38,356 nucleotides of DNA from Candidatus Nomurabacteria bacterium GW2011_GWA1_36_15 (GCA_000991415.1 LBRM01000011.1:1-38356); one strand, 5' to 3'; shown: positions 15,585 through 23,675, numbered from the stretch's first letter. Numbers and translations: made by a program. The notes: a model not told the origin generated them from the letters alone.

Positions 15585-16244
15585 TTACCCTCTTGATTCT
15601 AAAAATTTTATACTTTCTTTTGGATTTTCTATTAAAAGATATTGACATTTTAAAACATCCAGCGGATTTAAGTTTTTAAGAAATATTATCTGAAGCTGTG
15701 GTAGATTTCTGAAACTTTTTTCTGTTTTTTCATTTCGTTCATATAAAGCGGTTAAAACTCTGGGTTTCTTTGAACTTGCAAGCGGTTTAAAACCAGAAGC
15801 TTTCGAAAGATTTTTCATAACTTCTACTGCTTTCTTAGTTTTCACTTCAGGTAATGAGAGCGAATCAACAAAAAGTATTTCACTATCTTTCATTTTTTTA
15901 GAAAGAACAGAAAATAAAGCTTGGACACGCATTTTTTTTGAAATTTTTCTCTTATAGTTTTTTTCAGAAAGCGGACCATGGGTGACTCCTCCGCCAACCC
16001 AGATAGGACTTCTGGACGACCCATGACGAGCACGTCCTGTTCCCTTTTGTTTCCATGGTTTTTTACCTCCACCCCTTACTTCTCCACGATCTTTTGTGTC
16101 GGCGGTGCCTGCACGTTTATTGGAACGCATTCCTTCTATCACTTGATGCACTAAATCCGCGCGCCACTTAGCGGCAAAAATCTTGGGAGGCAAAGTGATC
16201 GTCCCCGCTGAAATTCCTTTTTGGTTGTATATTTTTGCTTCCAT
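15585..16244 (-). CDS. rplD: 50S ribosomal protein uL4
   Basis: A 219-residue uL4: KWRADLVHQVIEGMRSNKRAGTADTKDRGEVRGGGKKPWKQKGTGRARHGSSRSPIWVGGGVTHGP contains the long tunnel loop typical of the family. In E. coli this protein also represses the S10 operon through its leader. Here a 14-bp inverted repeat overlaps its own start codon (16243-16256 with 16311-16324). The start is AUG 16244. Confidence 0.97.
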   Translation of the reverse strand: MEAKIYNQKGISAGTITLPPKIFAAKWRADLVHQVIEGMRSNKRAGTADTKDRGEVRGGGKKPWKQKGTGRARHGSSRSPIWVGGGVTHGPLSEKNYKRKISKKMRVQALFSVLSKKMKDSEILFVDSLSLPEVKTKKAVEVMKNLSKASGFKPLASSKKPRVLTALYERNEKTEKSFRNLPQLQIIFLKNLNPLDVLKCQYLLIENPKESIKFLESRG

Positions 16245-16324
16245 CCCGTTAGAAATCTATTTTATTAATGTTAACTTCATATTTTTTAACCCGTTTGTCA
16301 ATTTTTTTTAATTTCTAACGGGAT
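16243..16324 (-). promoter_or_regulatory. 14-bp inverted repeat over the rplD start
   Basis: ATTTCTAACGGGAT (minus strand, 16256-16243) is the exact reverse complement of the sequence at 16324-16311, with a 54-base loop between. In mRNA the stem would bury the rplD start codon and the bases just before it. Candidate translation switch; a repeat-derived palindrome is the alternative. Confidence 0.6.
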
Positions 16325-16329
16325 CCATA

Positions 16330-16944
16330 TTATCTGCTGATTATTTCAACTAAACTTCCACGTTTCCCCGCTATTGCTCCTTTTACAAGCATCAAATTAT
16401 TTTCTTTGTCTATAAAAATAACCTTCAGATTTTTCTGGGTAATGCGATCTCCACCTGTTCTGCCTGCCATTCTCATTCCTTTTGGCACATGAGTACGCAA
16501 ACCCCCGCCAATGGAACCAGGTTCTCTTTCAGAATGTTTCTGACCATGAGAACGTGGACCCCCGTGAAAACCGTGGCGCTTTACAACACCTTGGAAACCT
16601 TTGCCTTTAGAGACGCTTGAAACTTGAAGTTTGTCACCTAAAGAAAAAACCGAAACATCAATAATGTCTCCTTCCTTAATATTATTTGTATCTGTAGATT
16701 TTAATCTAAATTCTTTAAGAGTTCTATAGAAACCACCTTTCATGGTTCCTGCCCTAGGTTTTGTAATTCTCTGTTTTTTTTGAACACCAAAACCTATTTG
16801 CACAGCATCATAACCATCTTTAGATTTTTCAAAAACTTTGGTAACAGTTACTGGTCCTGCTAAAACAGCAGTTACTGGAAAAACCTGCCCTTCGGGAGAA
16901 AAATACTCGGTCATATTCTCTTTTTTACCCAATATAAACTTCAT
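16330..16944 (-). CDS. rplC: 50S ribosomal protein uL3
   Basis: A 204-residue uL3 recognised by FQGVVKRHGFHGGPRSHGQKHSEREPGSIGGG and THVPKGMRMAGRTGGDRITQKNLKV. It binds near the 3' end of 23S rRNA and reaches the peptidyl transferase centre. Note the extended N-terminus (MKFILGKKENMTEYFSPEG), in which M11 is a possible second start. Confidence 0.97.
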   Translation of the reverse strand: MKFILGKKENMTEYFSPEGQVFPVTAVLAGPVTVTKVFEKSKDGYDAVQIGFGVQKKQRITKPRAGTMKGGFYRTLKEFRLKSTDTNNIKEGDIIDVSVFSLGDKLQVSSVSKGKGFQGVVKRHGFHGGPRSHGQKHSEREPGSIGGGLRTHVPKGMRMAGRTGGDRITQKNLKVIFIDKENNLMLVKGAIAGKRGSLVEIISR

Positions 16945-16958
16945 AATTTTACTATAAG

Positions 16959-16973
16959 TCCGCCAAGGGCGGA
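16959..16973. repeat. TCCGCC-GGCGGA hairpin
   Basis: TCCGCC and GGCGGA flank AAG between rpsJ and rplC. The same 6-bp arms around AACC occur upstream of tuf at 18686-18701, and no other obvious copies were seen. Confidence 0.55.
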
Positions 16974-16977
16974 TTTT

Positions 16978-17007
16978 GAAAATACAGTCGCTTTGCTCCT
17001 TATTTTC
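16978..17007. repeat. conserved-loop hairpin repeat, copy A
   Basis: GAAAATA (16978-16984) pairs with TATTTTC (17001-17007) around the 16-base loop CAGTCGCTTTGCTCCT. The loop matches the one at 22045-22060 at 14 of 16 positions. The minus-strand end coincides with the rpsJ stop codon (17007-17009). Confidence 0.7.
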
Positions 17008-17477
17008 TACAACATTTTTACGTCTATATCAACTCCAGAAGGGAGAGACAAATTAGTGAGAGCCTCAACTGTCTTCGCATTTGGATTTATAATATCAATT
17101 AATCTTTTATGCACTCTTATCTCAAATTGTTCTCGAGTATTTTTATAGATGAAAGATGCGCGATTAACTGTATATTTTTTAATTTCAGTCGGCAATGGCA
17201 CTGGTCCAACAATTTCTGCATCATAACGCATAGCTGTATCGATAATCTGTTTAACTGAGCTGTCAAGAATTTTACTTTCATACGCTCGTATACGTATGCG
17301 AAGCACTACCTTATCCTCTTCCCCGCTTGGGCGAGCAGGCTTTTTTTCTTTTTTAGGAGAAATAACTCTCTTAACTTTTTTTGCCTCTTTTTTCTTAGTT
17401 AAGATTTTTGACTTACCTGTAACACTATGTATAGCACTGCGGGCAGGCTTTTTTGTTTTTGTCTCTGATGTTGTCAT
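17007..17477 (-). CDS. rpsJ: 30S ribosomal protein uS10 with N-terminal extension
   Basis: The core begins near residue 53 (DKVVLRIRIRAYESKILDSSVKQIIDTA) and contains the signature DAEIVGPVPLPTEIKKYTVNRASFIYKNTREQFEIRVHKRLIDI. The protein also acts with NusB in antitermination. The extra 52 N-terminal residues are lysine-rich and contain KKPARSAIHSVTGK and KKPARPSGEEDK, partly encoded by a palindromic repeat at 17416-17447. The usual protein has about 102 residues, against 156 here. A start at a later AUG is not available inside the core, so the extension is probably real. Confidence 0.94.
   Translation of the reverse strand: MTTSETKTKKPARSAIHSVTGKSKILTKKKEAKKVKRVISPKKEKKPARPSGEEDKVVLRIRIRAYESKILDSSVKQIIDTAMRYDAEIVGPVPLPTEIKKYTVNRASFIYKNTREQFEIRVHKRLIDIINPNAKTVEALTNLSLPSGVDIDVKML
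17416..17447 (-). repeat. in-frame palindromic insert in rpsJ
   Basis: Runs from CCTGTAACACTATGT to AGCACTGCGGGCAGG. It shares the half-sequence with the rplV insert (13636-13671). Together with the GCGAGCAGG stretch at 17331-17339, which encodes a second KKPAR, it builds the lysine-rich uS10 extension. Confidence 0.6.
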
Positions 17478-17482
17478 AAATG

Positions 17483-18676
17483 TTAACCAAGAATTTTTGT
17501 GACTACTCCAGCCCCAACAGTTTTACCTCCTTCACGAATAGCAAATTTTTGTGTTTCTTCTAATGCTACCGGAGTAACTAATTTAACTGTGATTTTTACT
17601 GTATCTCCAGGCATAACCATTTCTACTCCTTCAGCTAAAGTAACATCACCGGTGACATCCGTTGTACGAATATAAAATTGAGGTTTATAGCCTTTGAAAA
17701 ATGGAGTATGGCGTCCGCCTTCTTCTTTTTTCAAAACATATATCTCGCAAGTAAAACTGTCATGAGGGGTAACCGTACCTGGTTTTGCCAGAACTTGTCC
17801 GCGAGTAATGTCTTCTTTTTTGAGACCACGAAGCAATACTCCTGCATTGTCTCCAGCCATACCTTCTTGAAGATTTTTGTTAAACATTTCAATACCTGTA
17901 ACAGTTGATTTTTGAGTGGGTTTAATCCCAACGATTTCTACTTCTTCACCAACTTTCACTACTCCTCTTTCAATCTTTCCGGTGACAACGGTACCACGAC
18001 CCTCAATCGAAAATATATCTTCAACAGGCATAAGGAAGGGTTTAGAAGTGTCTCTTACCGGAATTGGAATGTAAGTATCAAGAGCATCTGTAAGTTCAAG
18101 AATCTTCTTTGCCCATTCATCATTCAGATCTTTAGCTTCAAGCGCTTTGAGGGCAGAACCTCGAATAATTGGAGCATTTGCGCCATCAAAACCTTGTTTT
18201 GTTAGAAGTTCACGAACTTCTTCTTCCACTAAATTAAGCATCTCTTTATCATCAACCATATCGCATTTGTTCAAAAATACAATCATTTTAGGCACGCCTA
18301 CTTGTTTTGCAAGAAGAACATGCTCACGAGTCTGAGGCATAGCGCCATCAGTAGCCGCAACCACCAGAATAGCACCATCCATTTGAGCGGCGCCGGTAAT
18401 CATATTTTTTATATAATCGGCGTGTCCGGGAGCATCAATATGCGCATAGTGACGAGCGTCTGTAGCATATTCATTATGAGAAATATTAATAGTAATCCCA
18501 CGAGCTTTTTCTTCAGGAGCATTGTCAATCTGGTCGACGCCGCGAAGTCTGACTGTTTTGCCAGCCATATTAAGCACGTGAAGTATTGCCGCAGTTAAAG
18601 TAGTCTTACCATGGTCGACGTGACCAATAGTACCAACATTTATATGAGGCCTATCTCTTTTAAATTCTTCTGTCAT
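17483..18676 (-). CDS. tuf: elongation factor Tu
   Basis: Delivers aminoacyl-tRNA to the ribosome as a GTP complex. All G-motifs are present: GHVDHGKTT near residue 19, [13 protein letters not shown] near 81, NKCD near 136 and GSALKAL near 174. Domains 2 and 3 follow, with the [23 protein letters not shown] end. The 397 residues are normal. It is the first gene after a 177-base gap with its own promoters and leads into rpsJ after five bases. Confidence 0.98.
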   Translation of the reverse strand: MTEEFKRDRPHINVGTIGHVDHGKTTLTAAILHVLNMAGKTVRLRGVDQIDNAPEEKARGITINISHNEYATDARHYAHIDAPGHADYIKNMITGAAQMDGAILVVAATDGAMPQTREHVLLAKQVGVPKMIVFLNKCDMVDDKEMLNLVEEEVRELLTKQGFDGANAPIIRGSALKALEAKDLNDEWAKKILELTDALDTYIPIPVRDTSKPFLMPVEDIFSIEGRGTVVTGKIERGVVKVGEEVEIVGIKPTQKSTVTGIEMFNKNLQEGMAGDNAGVLLRGLKKEDITRGQVLAKPGTVTPHDSFTCEIYVLKKEEGGRHTPFFKGYKPQFYIRTTDVTGDVTLAEGVEMVMPGDTVKITVKLVTPVALEETQKFAIREGGKTVGAGVVTKILG

Positions 18677-18685
18677 ATATTTTCC

Positions 18686-18701
18686 GCCAACCGGCGGATT
18701 A
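18686..18701. repeat. TCCGCC-GGCGGA hairpin upstream of tuf
   Basis: Six-base arms TCCGCC and GGCGGA around AACC, ten bases ahead of the tuf start. In the mRNA the stem would lie just before the start codon and could slow initiation. A second copy lies at 16959-16973. Confidence 0.55.
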
Positions 18702-18778
18702 ACAATTAAAACTTAACATACGAGAGCCAGTTGTTAAGGCTTAACTACTAATTAAATTAAACTTATAATAAAATTGCA

Positions 18779-18806
18779 ACATAAAAACTGCCAAAGTGCA
18801 GTTGCT
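18779..18806 (-). terminator. hairpin in the fusA-tuf gap
   Basis: On the minus strand AACTGC-ACTTTG-GCAGTT is followed by TTTATG, a short stem with a weak U-run. It may end fusA transcription or attenuate transcripts starting at the promoter just upstream. Confidence 0.45.
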
Positions 18807-18809
18807 ACT

Positions 18810-18837
18810 ATAATAGCAAATTAATAAATAATGTCAA
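18810..18837 (-). promoter_or_regulatory. strong promoter-like sequence for tuf
   Basis: Perfect TTGACA (18832-18837) and TATTAT (18810-18815) 16 bases apart. Start would be near 18803, in front of the small hairpin. A weaker pair TTGCAA-17-TTTAAT lies a little downstream (18749-18777), so tuf may have two starts. The rest of the gap to 18676 contains only the repeat hairpin. Confidence 0.6.
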
Positions 18838-18853
18838 ATCAAAATTAAAAATT

Positions 18854-21022
18854 TTATTTCCTGGCTACAATGATTGTTTCAGCAACGCTATTAGGGACTA
18901 TATCATATCGCAGAAATTCCATAGTGAAAGAAGCGCGACCTTCAGTCATTGAACGAAGTCCAGTCATATATCCGAACATTTCAGAAAGAGGCACTACTGC
19001 GCGAAGTGCTTTATTCATTCCGCGGTCTTCCATTCCTTCTATAATTCCACGCTTGGAAGAAAGATTACCAGTAATATCCCCCATAAATTTTTCCGGAGTA
19101 ACTACTTCTACCTTCATCATCGGTTCCAGAATCATCGGTTTTGCTCGTTTGCAAGCATCTTGAATAGCCATAGAAGCTGCAATTTTGAAAGCCATTTCAT
19201 TTGAGTCAACTTCATGATAACTTCCGTCCCAAAGTTCTACAGAAACATTTACTATTTTGAACCCCGCTACTACTCCGCGATCCAAGCCCTCTTTAAATCC
19301 TTTCTCGCAAGGCGCAATATATTCCTGTGGAATAACACCTCCTTTAATAGTATTGATAAATTCAAACCCATTTGCCCTTTTGGTATTTTTAGGCAAATCT
19401 TCTATCTCCTCTTTGGAAAATATGGTCATTGGTTTAACTTTAATTTTAACATGGCCGTAATTTCCGCGTCCGCCGGATTGCTTGATGTATTTGCCTTCTG
19501 CTTCTGCATTGCTGGTAATAGTTTCACGATAAGCTACTTGTGGTTTGCCAACATTCGCTTCAACGGTAAATTCTCTTTTCATACGATCTACAATAATTTC
19601 AAGATGTAATTCTCCCATGCCGGCAATAATGGTCTCCCCGGTTTCTTGATCGGTAGAAACTTTAAAGGTGGGATCTTCTTGAGCCAGACGATTGAGAGCC
19701 ATACCCATTTTTTCTTGGTCCGCTTTGGTTTTTGGTTCGATACGCAGTTGAATAACCGGTTCAGGAAAAATTATTCTATCCAATTCTATCGGATGTTCCT
19801 CGTCGCAAATAGTATCAGAAGTGATAGTGTCTTTTAAGCCCACAGCGGCAGCAATTTCTCCGGCAAAAACTTTTTTCATTTCCTCTCTATCGTTAGCATG
19901 CATACGCAAAATTCTGCCGATGCGTTCTTTGTTTCTAGTGCGGGGATTATAAATATAAGAACCGGCAGTCAGAGTTCCGGAATAAACCCTGAAGAAAATG
20001 AGTTGGCCAACAAAAGGATCAGTAGCTACTTTAAAGGCCAGAGCGGAAAAAGGTTCATCGTCGGAAGCATGTCTAAAAATAAGTTCGTCATTATGGTCTG
20101 GGTCTGTTCCTTCTACCGGTGGAATATCAAGTGGTGAAGGAAGATAATCTACCACTCCGTCCAATACCAATTGCACACCTTTATTTTTTAAAGCAGATCC
20201 GGCATAAACTGGAAAAATCTCATTGGCGATAACTCCTTTTCTTAAAAGTTTTTTCAATACATTCATATCCGGAATTTTCCCTTCCAAATATTCATTCATC
20301 ACTGCGTCATCTTGTTCTACAATTTTTTCAATCAATTCGTGATGATATTTTTCGGCTTCGGTTTTTAAATTTCCCGGAATTCCTGCCTGCACAGACAGGT
20401 CTTTTTCAACAACTTTATTCCCCATTTCTCCTTCAAAATAAAATGCTTTCATGGTAAGTAAATCTATTACCCCTTCATGTTTTTCTTCCAGCCCGATAGG
20501 AATTTGCATACGCACCGCTTTTTTTGTCAGACGGTCTAAAATAGTGGCATATGAATGTTCAAAAGATGCGCCGGTGCGATCTAATTTATTAATAAAACAA
20601 ATGCGAGGAACTTTGGCTTCATCGGCATAACGCCAATTTGTTTCTGACTGAGGTTCCACGCCCGCTACCCCGTCAAAAACAACAACCGCTCCGTCAAGCA
20701 CGCGTAGAGATCTTTTTACTTCAACTGTAAAATCAATGTGCCCTGGGGTATCAATAATGTTAAAACGATGTTTCTTGTTTTTATCATTTCCGGCATAGGT
20801 CGGAGTCCAAAAACAAGTAACCGCAGCCGAGGTAATGGTAATTCCACGTTCTCTTTCCTGTTCCATCCAGTCAGTGACAGTTTCTCCATCATGTACTTCA
20901 CCTATTTTGTGGGACACCCCAGTATAAAATAGCACTCGCTCGGTGGTGGTTGTTTTGCCGGCATCAATGTGCGCGATAATTCCAATATTCCTGACTTTTT
21001 CTAGTGGGTAATCTCTTTCCAT
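18854..21022 (-). CDS. fusA: elongation factor G
   Basis: Drives translocation on the ribosome with GTP hydrolysis. G-motifs: [13 protein letters not shown] near residue 17, [17 protein letters not shown] near 95, [10 protein letters not shown] near 149 and GSALKNKGV near 276. Domain IV contains [11 protein letters not shown]. The 722 residues are slightly more than usual. Part of the excess, [10 protein letters not shown] near residue 210, is encoded by a CCTG/CAGG palindrome at 20382-20399. The start is nine bases after the rpsG stop. Confidence 0.98.
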   Translation of the reverse strand: MERDYPLEKVRNIGIIAHIDAGKTTTTERVLFYTGVSHKIGEVHDGETVTDWMEQERERGITITSAAVTCFWTPTYAGNDKNKKHRFNIIDTPGHIDFTVEVKRSLRVLDGAVVVFDGVAGVEPQSETNWRYADEAKVPRICFINKLDRTGASFEHSYATILDRLTKKAVRMQIPIGLEEKHEGVIDLLTMKAFYFEGEMGNKVVEKDLSVQAGIPGNLKTEAEKYHHELIEKIVEQDDAVMNEYLEGKIPDMNVLKKLLRKGVIANEIFPVYAGSALKNKGVQLVLDGVVDYLPSPLDIPPVEGTDPDHNDELIFRHASDDEPFSALAFKVATDPFVGQLIFFRVYSGTLTAGSYIYNPRTRNKERIGRILRMHANDREEMKKVFAGEIAAAVGLKDTITSDTICDEEHPIELDRIIFPEPVIQLRIEPKTKADQEKMGMALNRLAQEDPTFKVSTDQETGETIIAGMGELHLEIIVDRMKREFTVEANVGKPQVAYRETITSNAEAEGKYIKQSGGRGNYGHVKIKVKPMTIFSKEEIEDLPKNTKRANGFEFINTIKGGVIPQEYIAPCEKGFKEGLDRGVVAGFKIVNVSVELWDGSYHEVDSNEMAFKIAASMAIQDACKRAKPMILEPMMKVEVVTPEKFMGDITGNLSSKRGIIEGMEDRGMNKALRAVVPLSEMFGYMTGLRSMTEGRASFTMEFLRYDIVPNSVAETIIVARK
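20382..20399 (-). repeat. small in-frame palindrome in fusA
   Basis: CCTGCCTGCACAGACAGG is an imperfect palindrome that encodes LSVQAG in the G' region of EF-G, where the family does not have this segment. Its CCTGYCTG arm is shared with the rplV insert. Confidence 0.5.
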
Positions 21023-21031
21023 ATATTTAAA

Positions 21032-21502
21032 TTACCAAGCAAAATGGGCAAAAGCTTTATTGGCTTCAGCCATTTTATGAGTGTCTTCTTTCTTTTTTAT
21101 AGCAGAACCCTCATTCTTTGAAGCAGCAATTAATTCCTCGGCAAGTTTCAAATGCATCGGGCGTCCTTTGCCTTTTCGAGCGGCGTCGCGTATCCATCTC
21201 ATAGCTAAGGCTAAGCGACGTTCCGGTCTGACTTCTCTTGGCACCTGATAGTTTGCGCCTCCGATTCTTTTTGATCGAACTTCTGTAAGCGGACCAGCGT
21301 TTTTCATTGCCAAATCAAAAATTTCAAGCGGGTTCGGATTGCCTGTTTTTTCTTTAATTATATCGAAGGCTTTATATATTATTTTTCTGGCAGTTTCTTT
21401 TTTGCCATTCCACATAATATAATTAATAAACTTCTCCAATTTTTGAGAATTGTAAATAAAATCAGGCTGAACTATGCTTCTATTTTTAATTTTTCTTCTC
21501 AT
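21032..21502 (-). CDS. rpsG: 30S ribosomal protein uS7
   Basis: A 156-residue uS7: NRSIVQPDFIYNSQKLEKFINYIMWNGKKETARKI and the signature AMKNAGPLTEVRSKRIGGANYQVPREVRPERRLALAMRWI. It organises the 3' domain of 16S rRNA and touches tRNA in the E site. It follows rpsL after 14 bases. Confidence 0.98.
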   Translation of the reverse strand: MRRKIKNRSIVQPDFIYNSQKLEKFINYIMWNGKKETARKIIYKAFDIIKEKTGNPNPLEIFDLAMKNAGPLTEVRSKRIGGANYQVPREVRPERRLALAMRWIRDAARKGKGRPMHLKLAEELIAASKNEGSAIKKKEDTHKMAEANKAFAHFAW

Positions 21503-21516
21503 TTCTTTATGACTTT

Positions 21517-21939
21517 TTATTTTTTATTTTCTTTAGGTTTTTTGTTGCCATATAAGGATCTACCCTGTTTGCGTTTTTCAACTCCTTGGGTATCCAAAAC
21601 TCCACGTACAATATGATATCTAACTCCAATCAAATCTTTTACTCGTCCTCCACGAAGCATAACCACCGAGTGTTCTTGTAAATTATGTCCCTCTCCAGGA
21701 ATATAAGCAGTTACTTCCATGCCATTAGTCAAGCGCACTCTGGCAATTTTTCGAAGCGCTGAGTTTGGTTTTTTGGGAGTAGTGGTTGAAACTTTTGTGC
21801 AAACACCACGCTTAAAAGGAGAGGCAGAAAAGACTGGCCTATTTTTTAAAACATTGAACCCTCGTGCTAAGGCAACTGTTTTTGATTTAGGATGGGCCTT
21901 AACTCTATTTTTTTTAATTAATTGATTGATTGTTGGCAT
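21517..21939 (-). CDS. rpsL: 30S ribosomal protein uS12
   Basis: A decoding-centre protein. [18 protein letters not shown] carries the streptomycin-site lysine, followed by [32 protein letters not shown]. In most bacteria the latter reads KDLPGVRYH; here proline is replaced by isoleucine. Length 140 with a lysine-rich end. It is the first gene of the str operon, with promoter-like sequences upstream at 22041-22127. Confidence 0.97.
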   Translation of the reverse strand: MPTINQLIKKNRVKAHPKSKTVALARGFNVLKNRPVFSASPFKRGVCTKVSTTTPKKPNSALRKIARVRLTNGMEVTAYIPGEGHNLQEHSVVMLRGGRVKDLIGVRYHIVRGVLDTQGVEKRKQGRSLYGNKKPKENKK

Positions 21940-21978
21940 GGTTGATTTTTAACAAACGTAGAGAGTATAAAAATCACC

Positions 21979-22033
21979 ACCCTGTTAAATGCCTTTGGGC
22001 AATTTTTGCCAAGCAAAAATTATTTAACAGGGT
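21979..22033. repeat. nested inverted repeat in the rpsL leader
   Basis: ACCCTGTTAAAT (21979-21990) is exactly inverted as ATTTAACAGGGT (22022-22033). Inside lies a second perfect stem, AATTTTTGC (22001-22009) and GCAAAAATT (22013-22021). Together they can form one long interrupted hairpin in the mRNA leader about 40 bases before rpsL. Confidence 0.75.
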
Positions 22034-22036
22034 TTA

Positions 22037-22068
22037 GAAAATTATAGTCGCTATGCTCCTTAATTTTC
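22037..22068 (-). repeat. conserved-loop hairpin repeat, copy B
   Basis: GAAAATTA (22037-22044) pairs with TAATTTTC (22061-22068) around TAGTCGCTATGCTCCT. Copy A is at 16978-17007. This copy overlaps the promoter-like pair at 22041-22070. Confidence 0.75.
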
Positions 22069-22070
22069 AA
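22041..22070 (-). promoter_or_regulatory. promoter-like sequence for the str operon, inside a repeat
   Basis: TTGAAA (22065-22070) and a perfect TATAAT (22041-22046) with an 18-base spacer. The spacer is largely the conserved loop of the repeat. Start near 22034 would place the nested hairpin right at the 5' end of the rpsL mRNA. Confidence 0.55.
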
Positions 22071-22072
22071 AA

Positions 22073-22094
22073 CAAAAGAGTCCGAAGACTCTAG
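22073..22094 (-). terminator. intrinsic terminator after the site-2 protease gene
   Basis: On the minus strand AGAGTC-TTCG-GACTCT is followed by TTTTGTTTT: a stable UUCG-capped stem with a U-run, about 37 bases beyond the stop at 22131. It separates the protease gene from the str operon. Confidence 0.75.
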
Positions 22095-22098
22095 CAAT

Positions 22099-22127
22099 AA
22101 TATAATATAAACTAAAGAAAATTGCAA
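22099..22127 (-). promoter_or_regulatory. promoter-like sequence just upstream of the terminator
   Basis: TTGCAA (22122-22127) and TATATT (22099-22104) with a 17-base spacer. It would start transcription directly into the UUCG terminator, so it is either silent, attenuated, or chance in AT-rich DNA. The pair at 22041-22070 is the better str promoter. Confidence 0.35.
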
Positions 22128-22130
22128 ATA

Positions 22131-22742
22131 TTATAAAGATAGACCAGTAATAAGATAATATAAATAAGCTAGTATTGGATATAAATAATTAGCGAAAAAA
22201 ACAATAAAAATAAGAATCAAAACAAGCGAATATTGTTCTAGGAAAGAAATGACAAAATAGAAAGAATTTGGTAAGAGTGAAAAAAGTATTTTGGAACCAT
22301 CCAGAGGAGGGATAGGTACCAAATTAAATATGGCCAATCCTAAATTAATCAGAACAATTGAAGAAATTATAGAAACAAAATCAACTGACACTACGCTATT
22401 CAGAGAAAAACGTAAAATAAGCCCAAAAAAAACGGCCAGAGAAAGATTTGCCAAAATTCCAGCTGAGGCTACAGCAATGGTTCCCCATTTTCTGTTGGTA
22501 AGATTATTTGGATTATAAGGTACTGGTTTTGCCCAGCCAAACAAAAAAGAAGAATGCGTCAACACTAAAAATATAGGCAAAATAATAGAACCAAACATAT
22601 CCAAGTGCTTAAGCGGATTTAGAGTAAGACGTCCTGCATACAGGGCAGTTCTGTCACCAAAACGCAAGGCAATAAAACCATGAGAAACTTCATGAATCAC
22701 CACAGACATAATAAGTATAGCTATAAAAAAAATCGTATCCAT
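22131..22742 (-). CDS. site-2 protease family (M50) membrane metalloprotease
   Basis: A 203-residue intramembrane zinc protease. The HExxH motif is HEVSHGF near residue 18, then RLTLNPLKHLDMFGS and the third-ligand motif FNLVPIPPLDGSKIL near residue 143. It has about five hydrophobic segments and no PDZ domain, placing it among the short M50 proteins of unknown substrate rather than full RseP. Transcription starts from a region that is also upstream of bL28 on the other strand, and a terminator follows the stop. Confidence 0.9.
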   Translation of the reverse strand: MDTIFFIAILIMSVVIHEVSHGFIALRFGDRTALYAGRLTLNPLKHLDMFGSIILPIFLVLTHSSFLFGWAKPVPYNPNNLTNRKWGTIAVASAGILANLSLAVFFGLILRFSLNSVVSVDFVSIISSIVLINLGLAIFNLVPIPPLDGSKILFSLLPNSFYFVISFLEQYSLVLILIFIVFFANYLYPILAYLYYLITGLSL

Positions 22743-22753
22743 TTTTGTTTAGT

Positions 22754-22841
22754 TAAAAGTTTATAAAGTTTGTAAAGTATAAAGTATTTGAATTTTATTT
22801 ACCTTTTACTTTATAACTTTCTACTTGATAAACTACTTTAT
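22754..22841. repeat. imperfect AT-rich inverted repeat
   Basis: Arms built from AAAGTTTATAAAGT-like words (22754-22787) and their inverse (22805-22841) face each other in the gap between the divergent protease and bL28 genes. A similar ACTTTATAACTTTCTAC word occurs before rplR at 8427-8443. These words contain several TATAAA-like stretches, so exact promoters here cannot be assigned. Confidence 0.5.
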
Positions 22842-22862
22842 CTATGATAGCATGAAAAAATC

Positions 22863-23114
22863 ATGGTGAAAATATGTGCTATATCAAAAAAGAGCGGAAT
22901 GATAGGAGGTGGATACTCAAATAGAACTCGTGCCACCAAATTCAATCCAACCGGTAGGGTCCGAAAATATCCAAATCTGCAAAAGAAGAAAATTTTCGTG
23001 CCAGAATTAAACAAATCAATTAATATTGAAGTTTCAACTCGCGGTATGCGTACCATTAAAAAAAATGGCATCTACAAAACTCTCCTCAAGGCAGGATTGG
23101 TAAAAGCAAAATAA
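22863..23114 (+). CDS. rpmB: 50S ribosomal protein bL28
   Basis: An 83-residue bL28: CAISKKSGMIGGGYSNRTRATKFNPTGRVRKYPNLQ and the C-terminal STRGMRTIKKNGIYKTLLKAG are typical. It is one of the few plus-strand genes, alone between two minus-strand ones and closed by its own terminator. No Shine-Dalgarno sequence is visible. An AUG at 22852 is out of frame. Confidence 0.94.
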   Translation: MVKICAISKKSGMIGGGYSNRTRATKFNPTGRVRKYPNLQKKKIFVPELNKSINIEVSTRGMRTIKKNGIYKTLLKAGLVKAK

Positions 23115-23119
23115 AATAA

Positions 23120-23152
23120 AAAAAACCTCTGTGCATAATAGAGGTTTTTTTT
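23120..23152 (+). terminator. intrinsic terminator of rpmB
   Basis: AAAAAACCTCT and AGAGGTTTTTT around GTGCATAAT; an A-run before and U-run after allow it to work on both strands, serving rpmB and the minus-strand gene ending at 23157. Confidence 0.85.
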
Positions 23153-23156
23153 ATTT

Positions 23157-23579
23157 TTATTCTTCCGAAACAAATTCACGCCAATTTGTGGAAATCTCAA
23201 TTTCGTGTTTTAAAGGAACATTTAATTCCCATAGAAAACCTGCTGTCACATAACCATCCATCCAGGCTTTATCTAAATTTCCTATTCTTTTTAAAATATC
23301 TACTTCCTCTTTTGAAAGAAAATCAAGATAATTCTTAATTTTTTGGTGATCAGAAAGCCCTGCACTTCGTGGATCCTCCTCATAATATTTTATATCCGTG
23401 TTATCAAGAACTGGAACTTCTTTATATACAAAACTAACTTTATGATCTCCAGTATCTGGAAACGACCAATTAGAATTATCTTTTAATTTTAATAGTTCCC
23501 TTACACCTTCTTTTATTTTCTCTTCTTCAATTTTTTTAACTTCATTTTTATTAGAAATATCATTTAATCCTTCATTCAT
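23157..23579 (-). CDS. hypothetical soluble protein
   Basis: A 140-residue acidic protein that I do not recognise. It has a lysine/glutamate-rich N-terminus (residues 8-32, likely a helix), then a segment with WSFPDTGDHKVSFVYKEVPV, and a helical C-terminal half (NYLDFLSKEEVDILKRIGNLDKAWMDGY). There is no signal peptide, membrane segment or clear metal site. It may be cargo of, or simply next to, the transposase gene. Codon use looks like its neighbours. Confidence 0.6.
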   Translation of the reverse strand: MNEGLNDISNKNEVKKIEEEKIKEGVRELLKLKDNSNWSFPDTGDHKVSFVYKEVPVLDNTDIKYYEEDPRSAGLSDHQKIKNYLDFLSKEEVDILKRIGNLDKAWMDGYVTAGFLWELNVPLKHEIEISTNWREFVSEE

Positions 23580-23635
23580 GTTCTTATTTTAAATTATTAA
23601 TAAATTTGCTCACGACTTTTATACCCATAAGTCTA

Positions 23636-23645
23636 CCCCCCCCCC
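23636..23645. repeat. run of ten C
   Basis: A C10 homopolymer in non-coding DNA between the hypothetical gene and the transposase. It is striking in such AT-rich sequence and prone to slippage or assembly error. The rest of 23580-23675 shows nothing recognisable. Confidence 0.9.
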
Positions 23646-23675
23646 GACATACTTTGTCAACAATATCTAAGTTCG

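Noticed and set aside
17678-18598. Several plus-strand open frames antisense to tuf
   Set aside because: They overlap a fully conserved EF-Tu gene, have no family similarity and follow from its codon bias.
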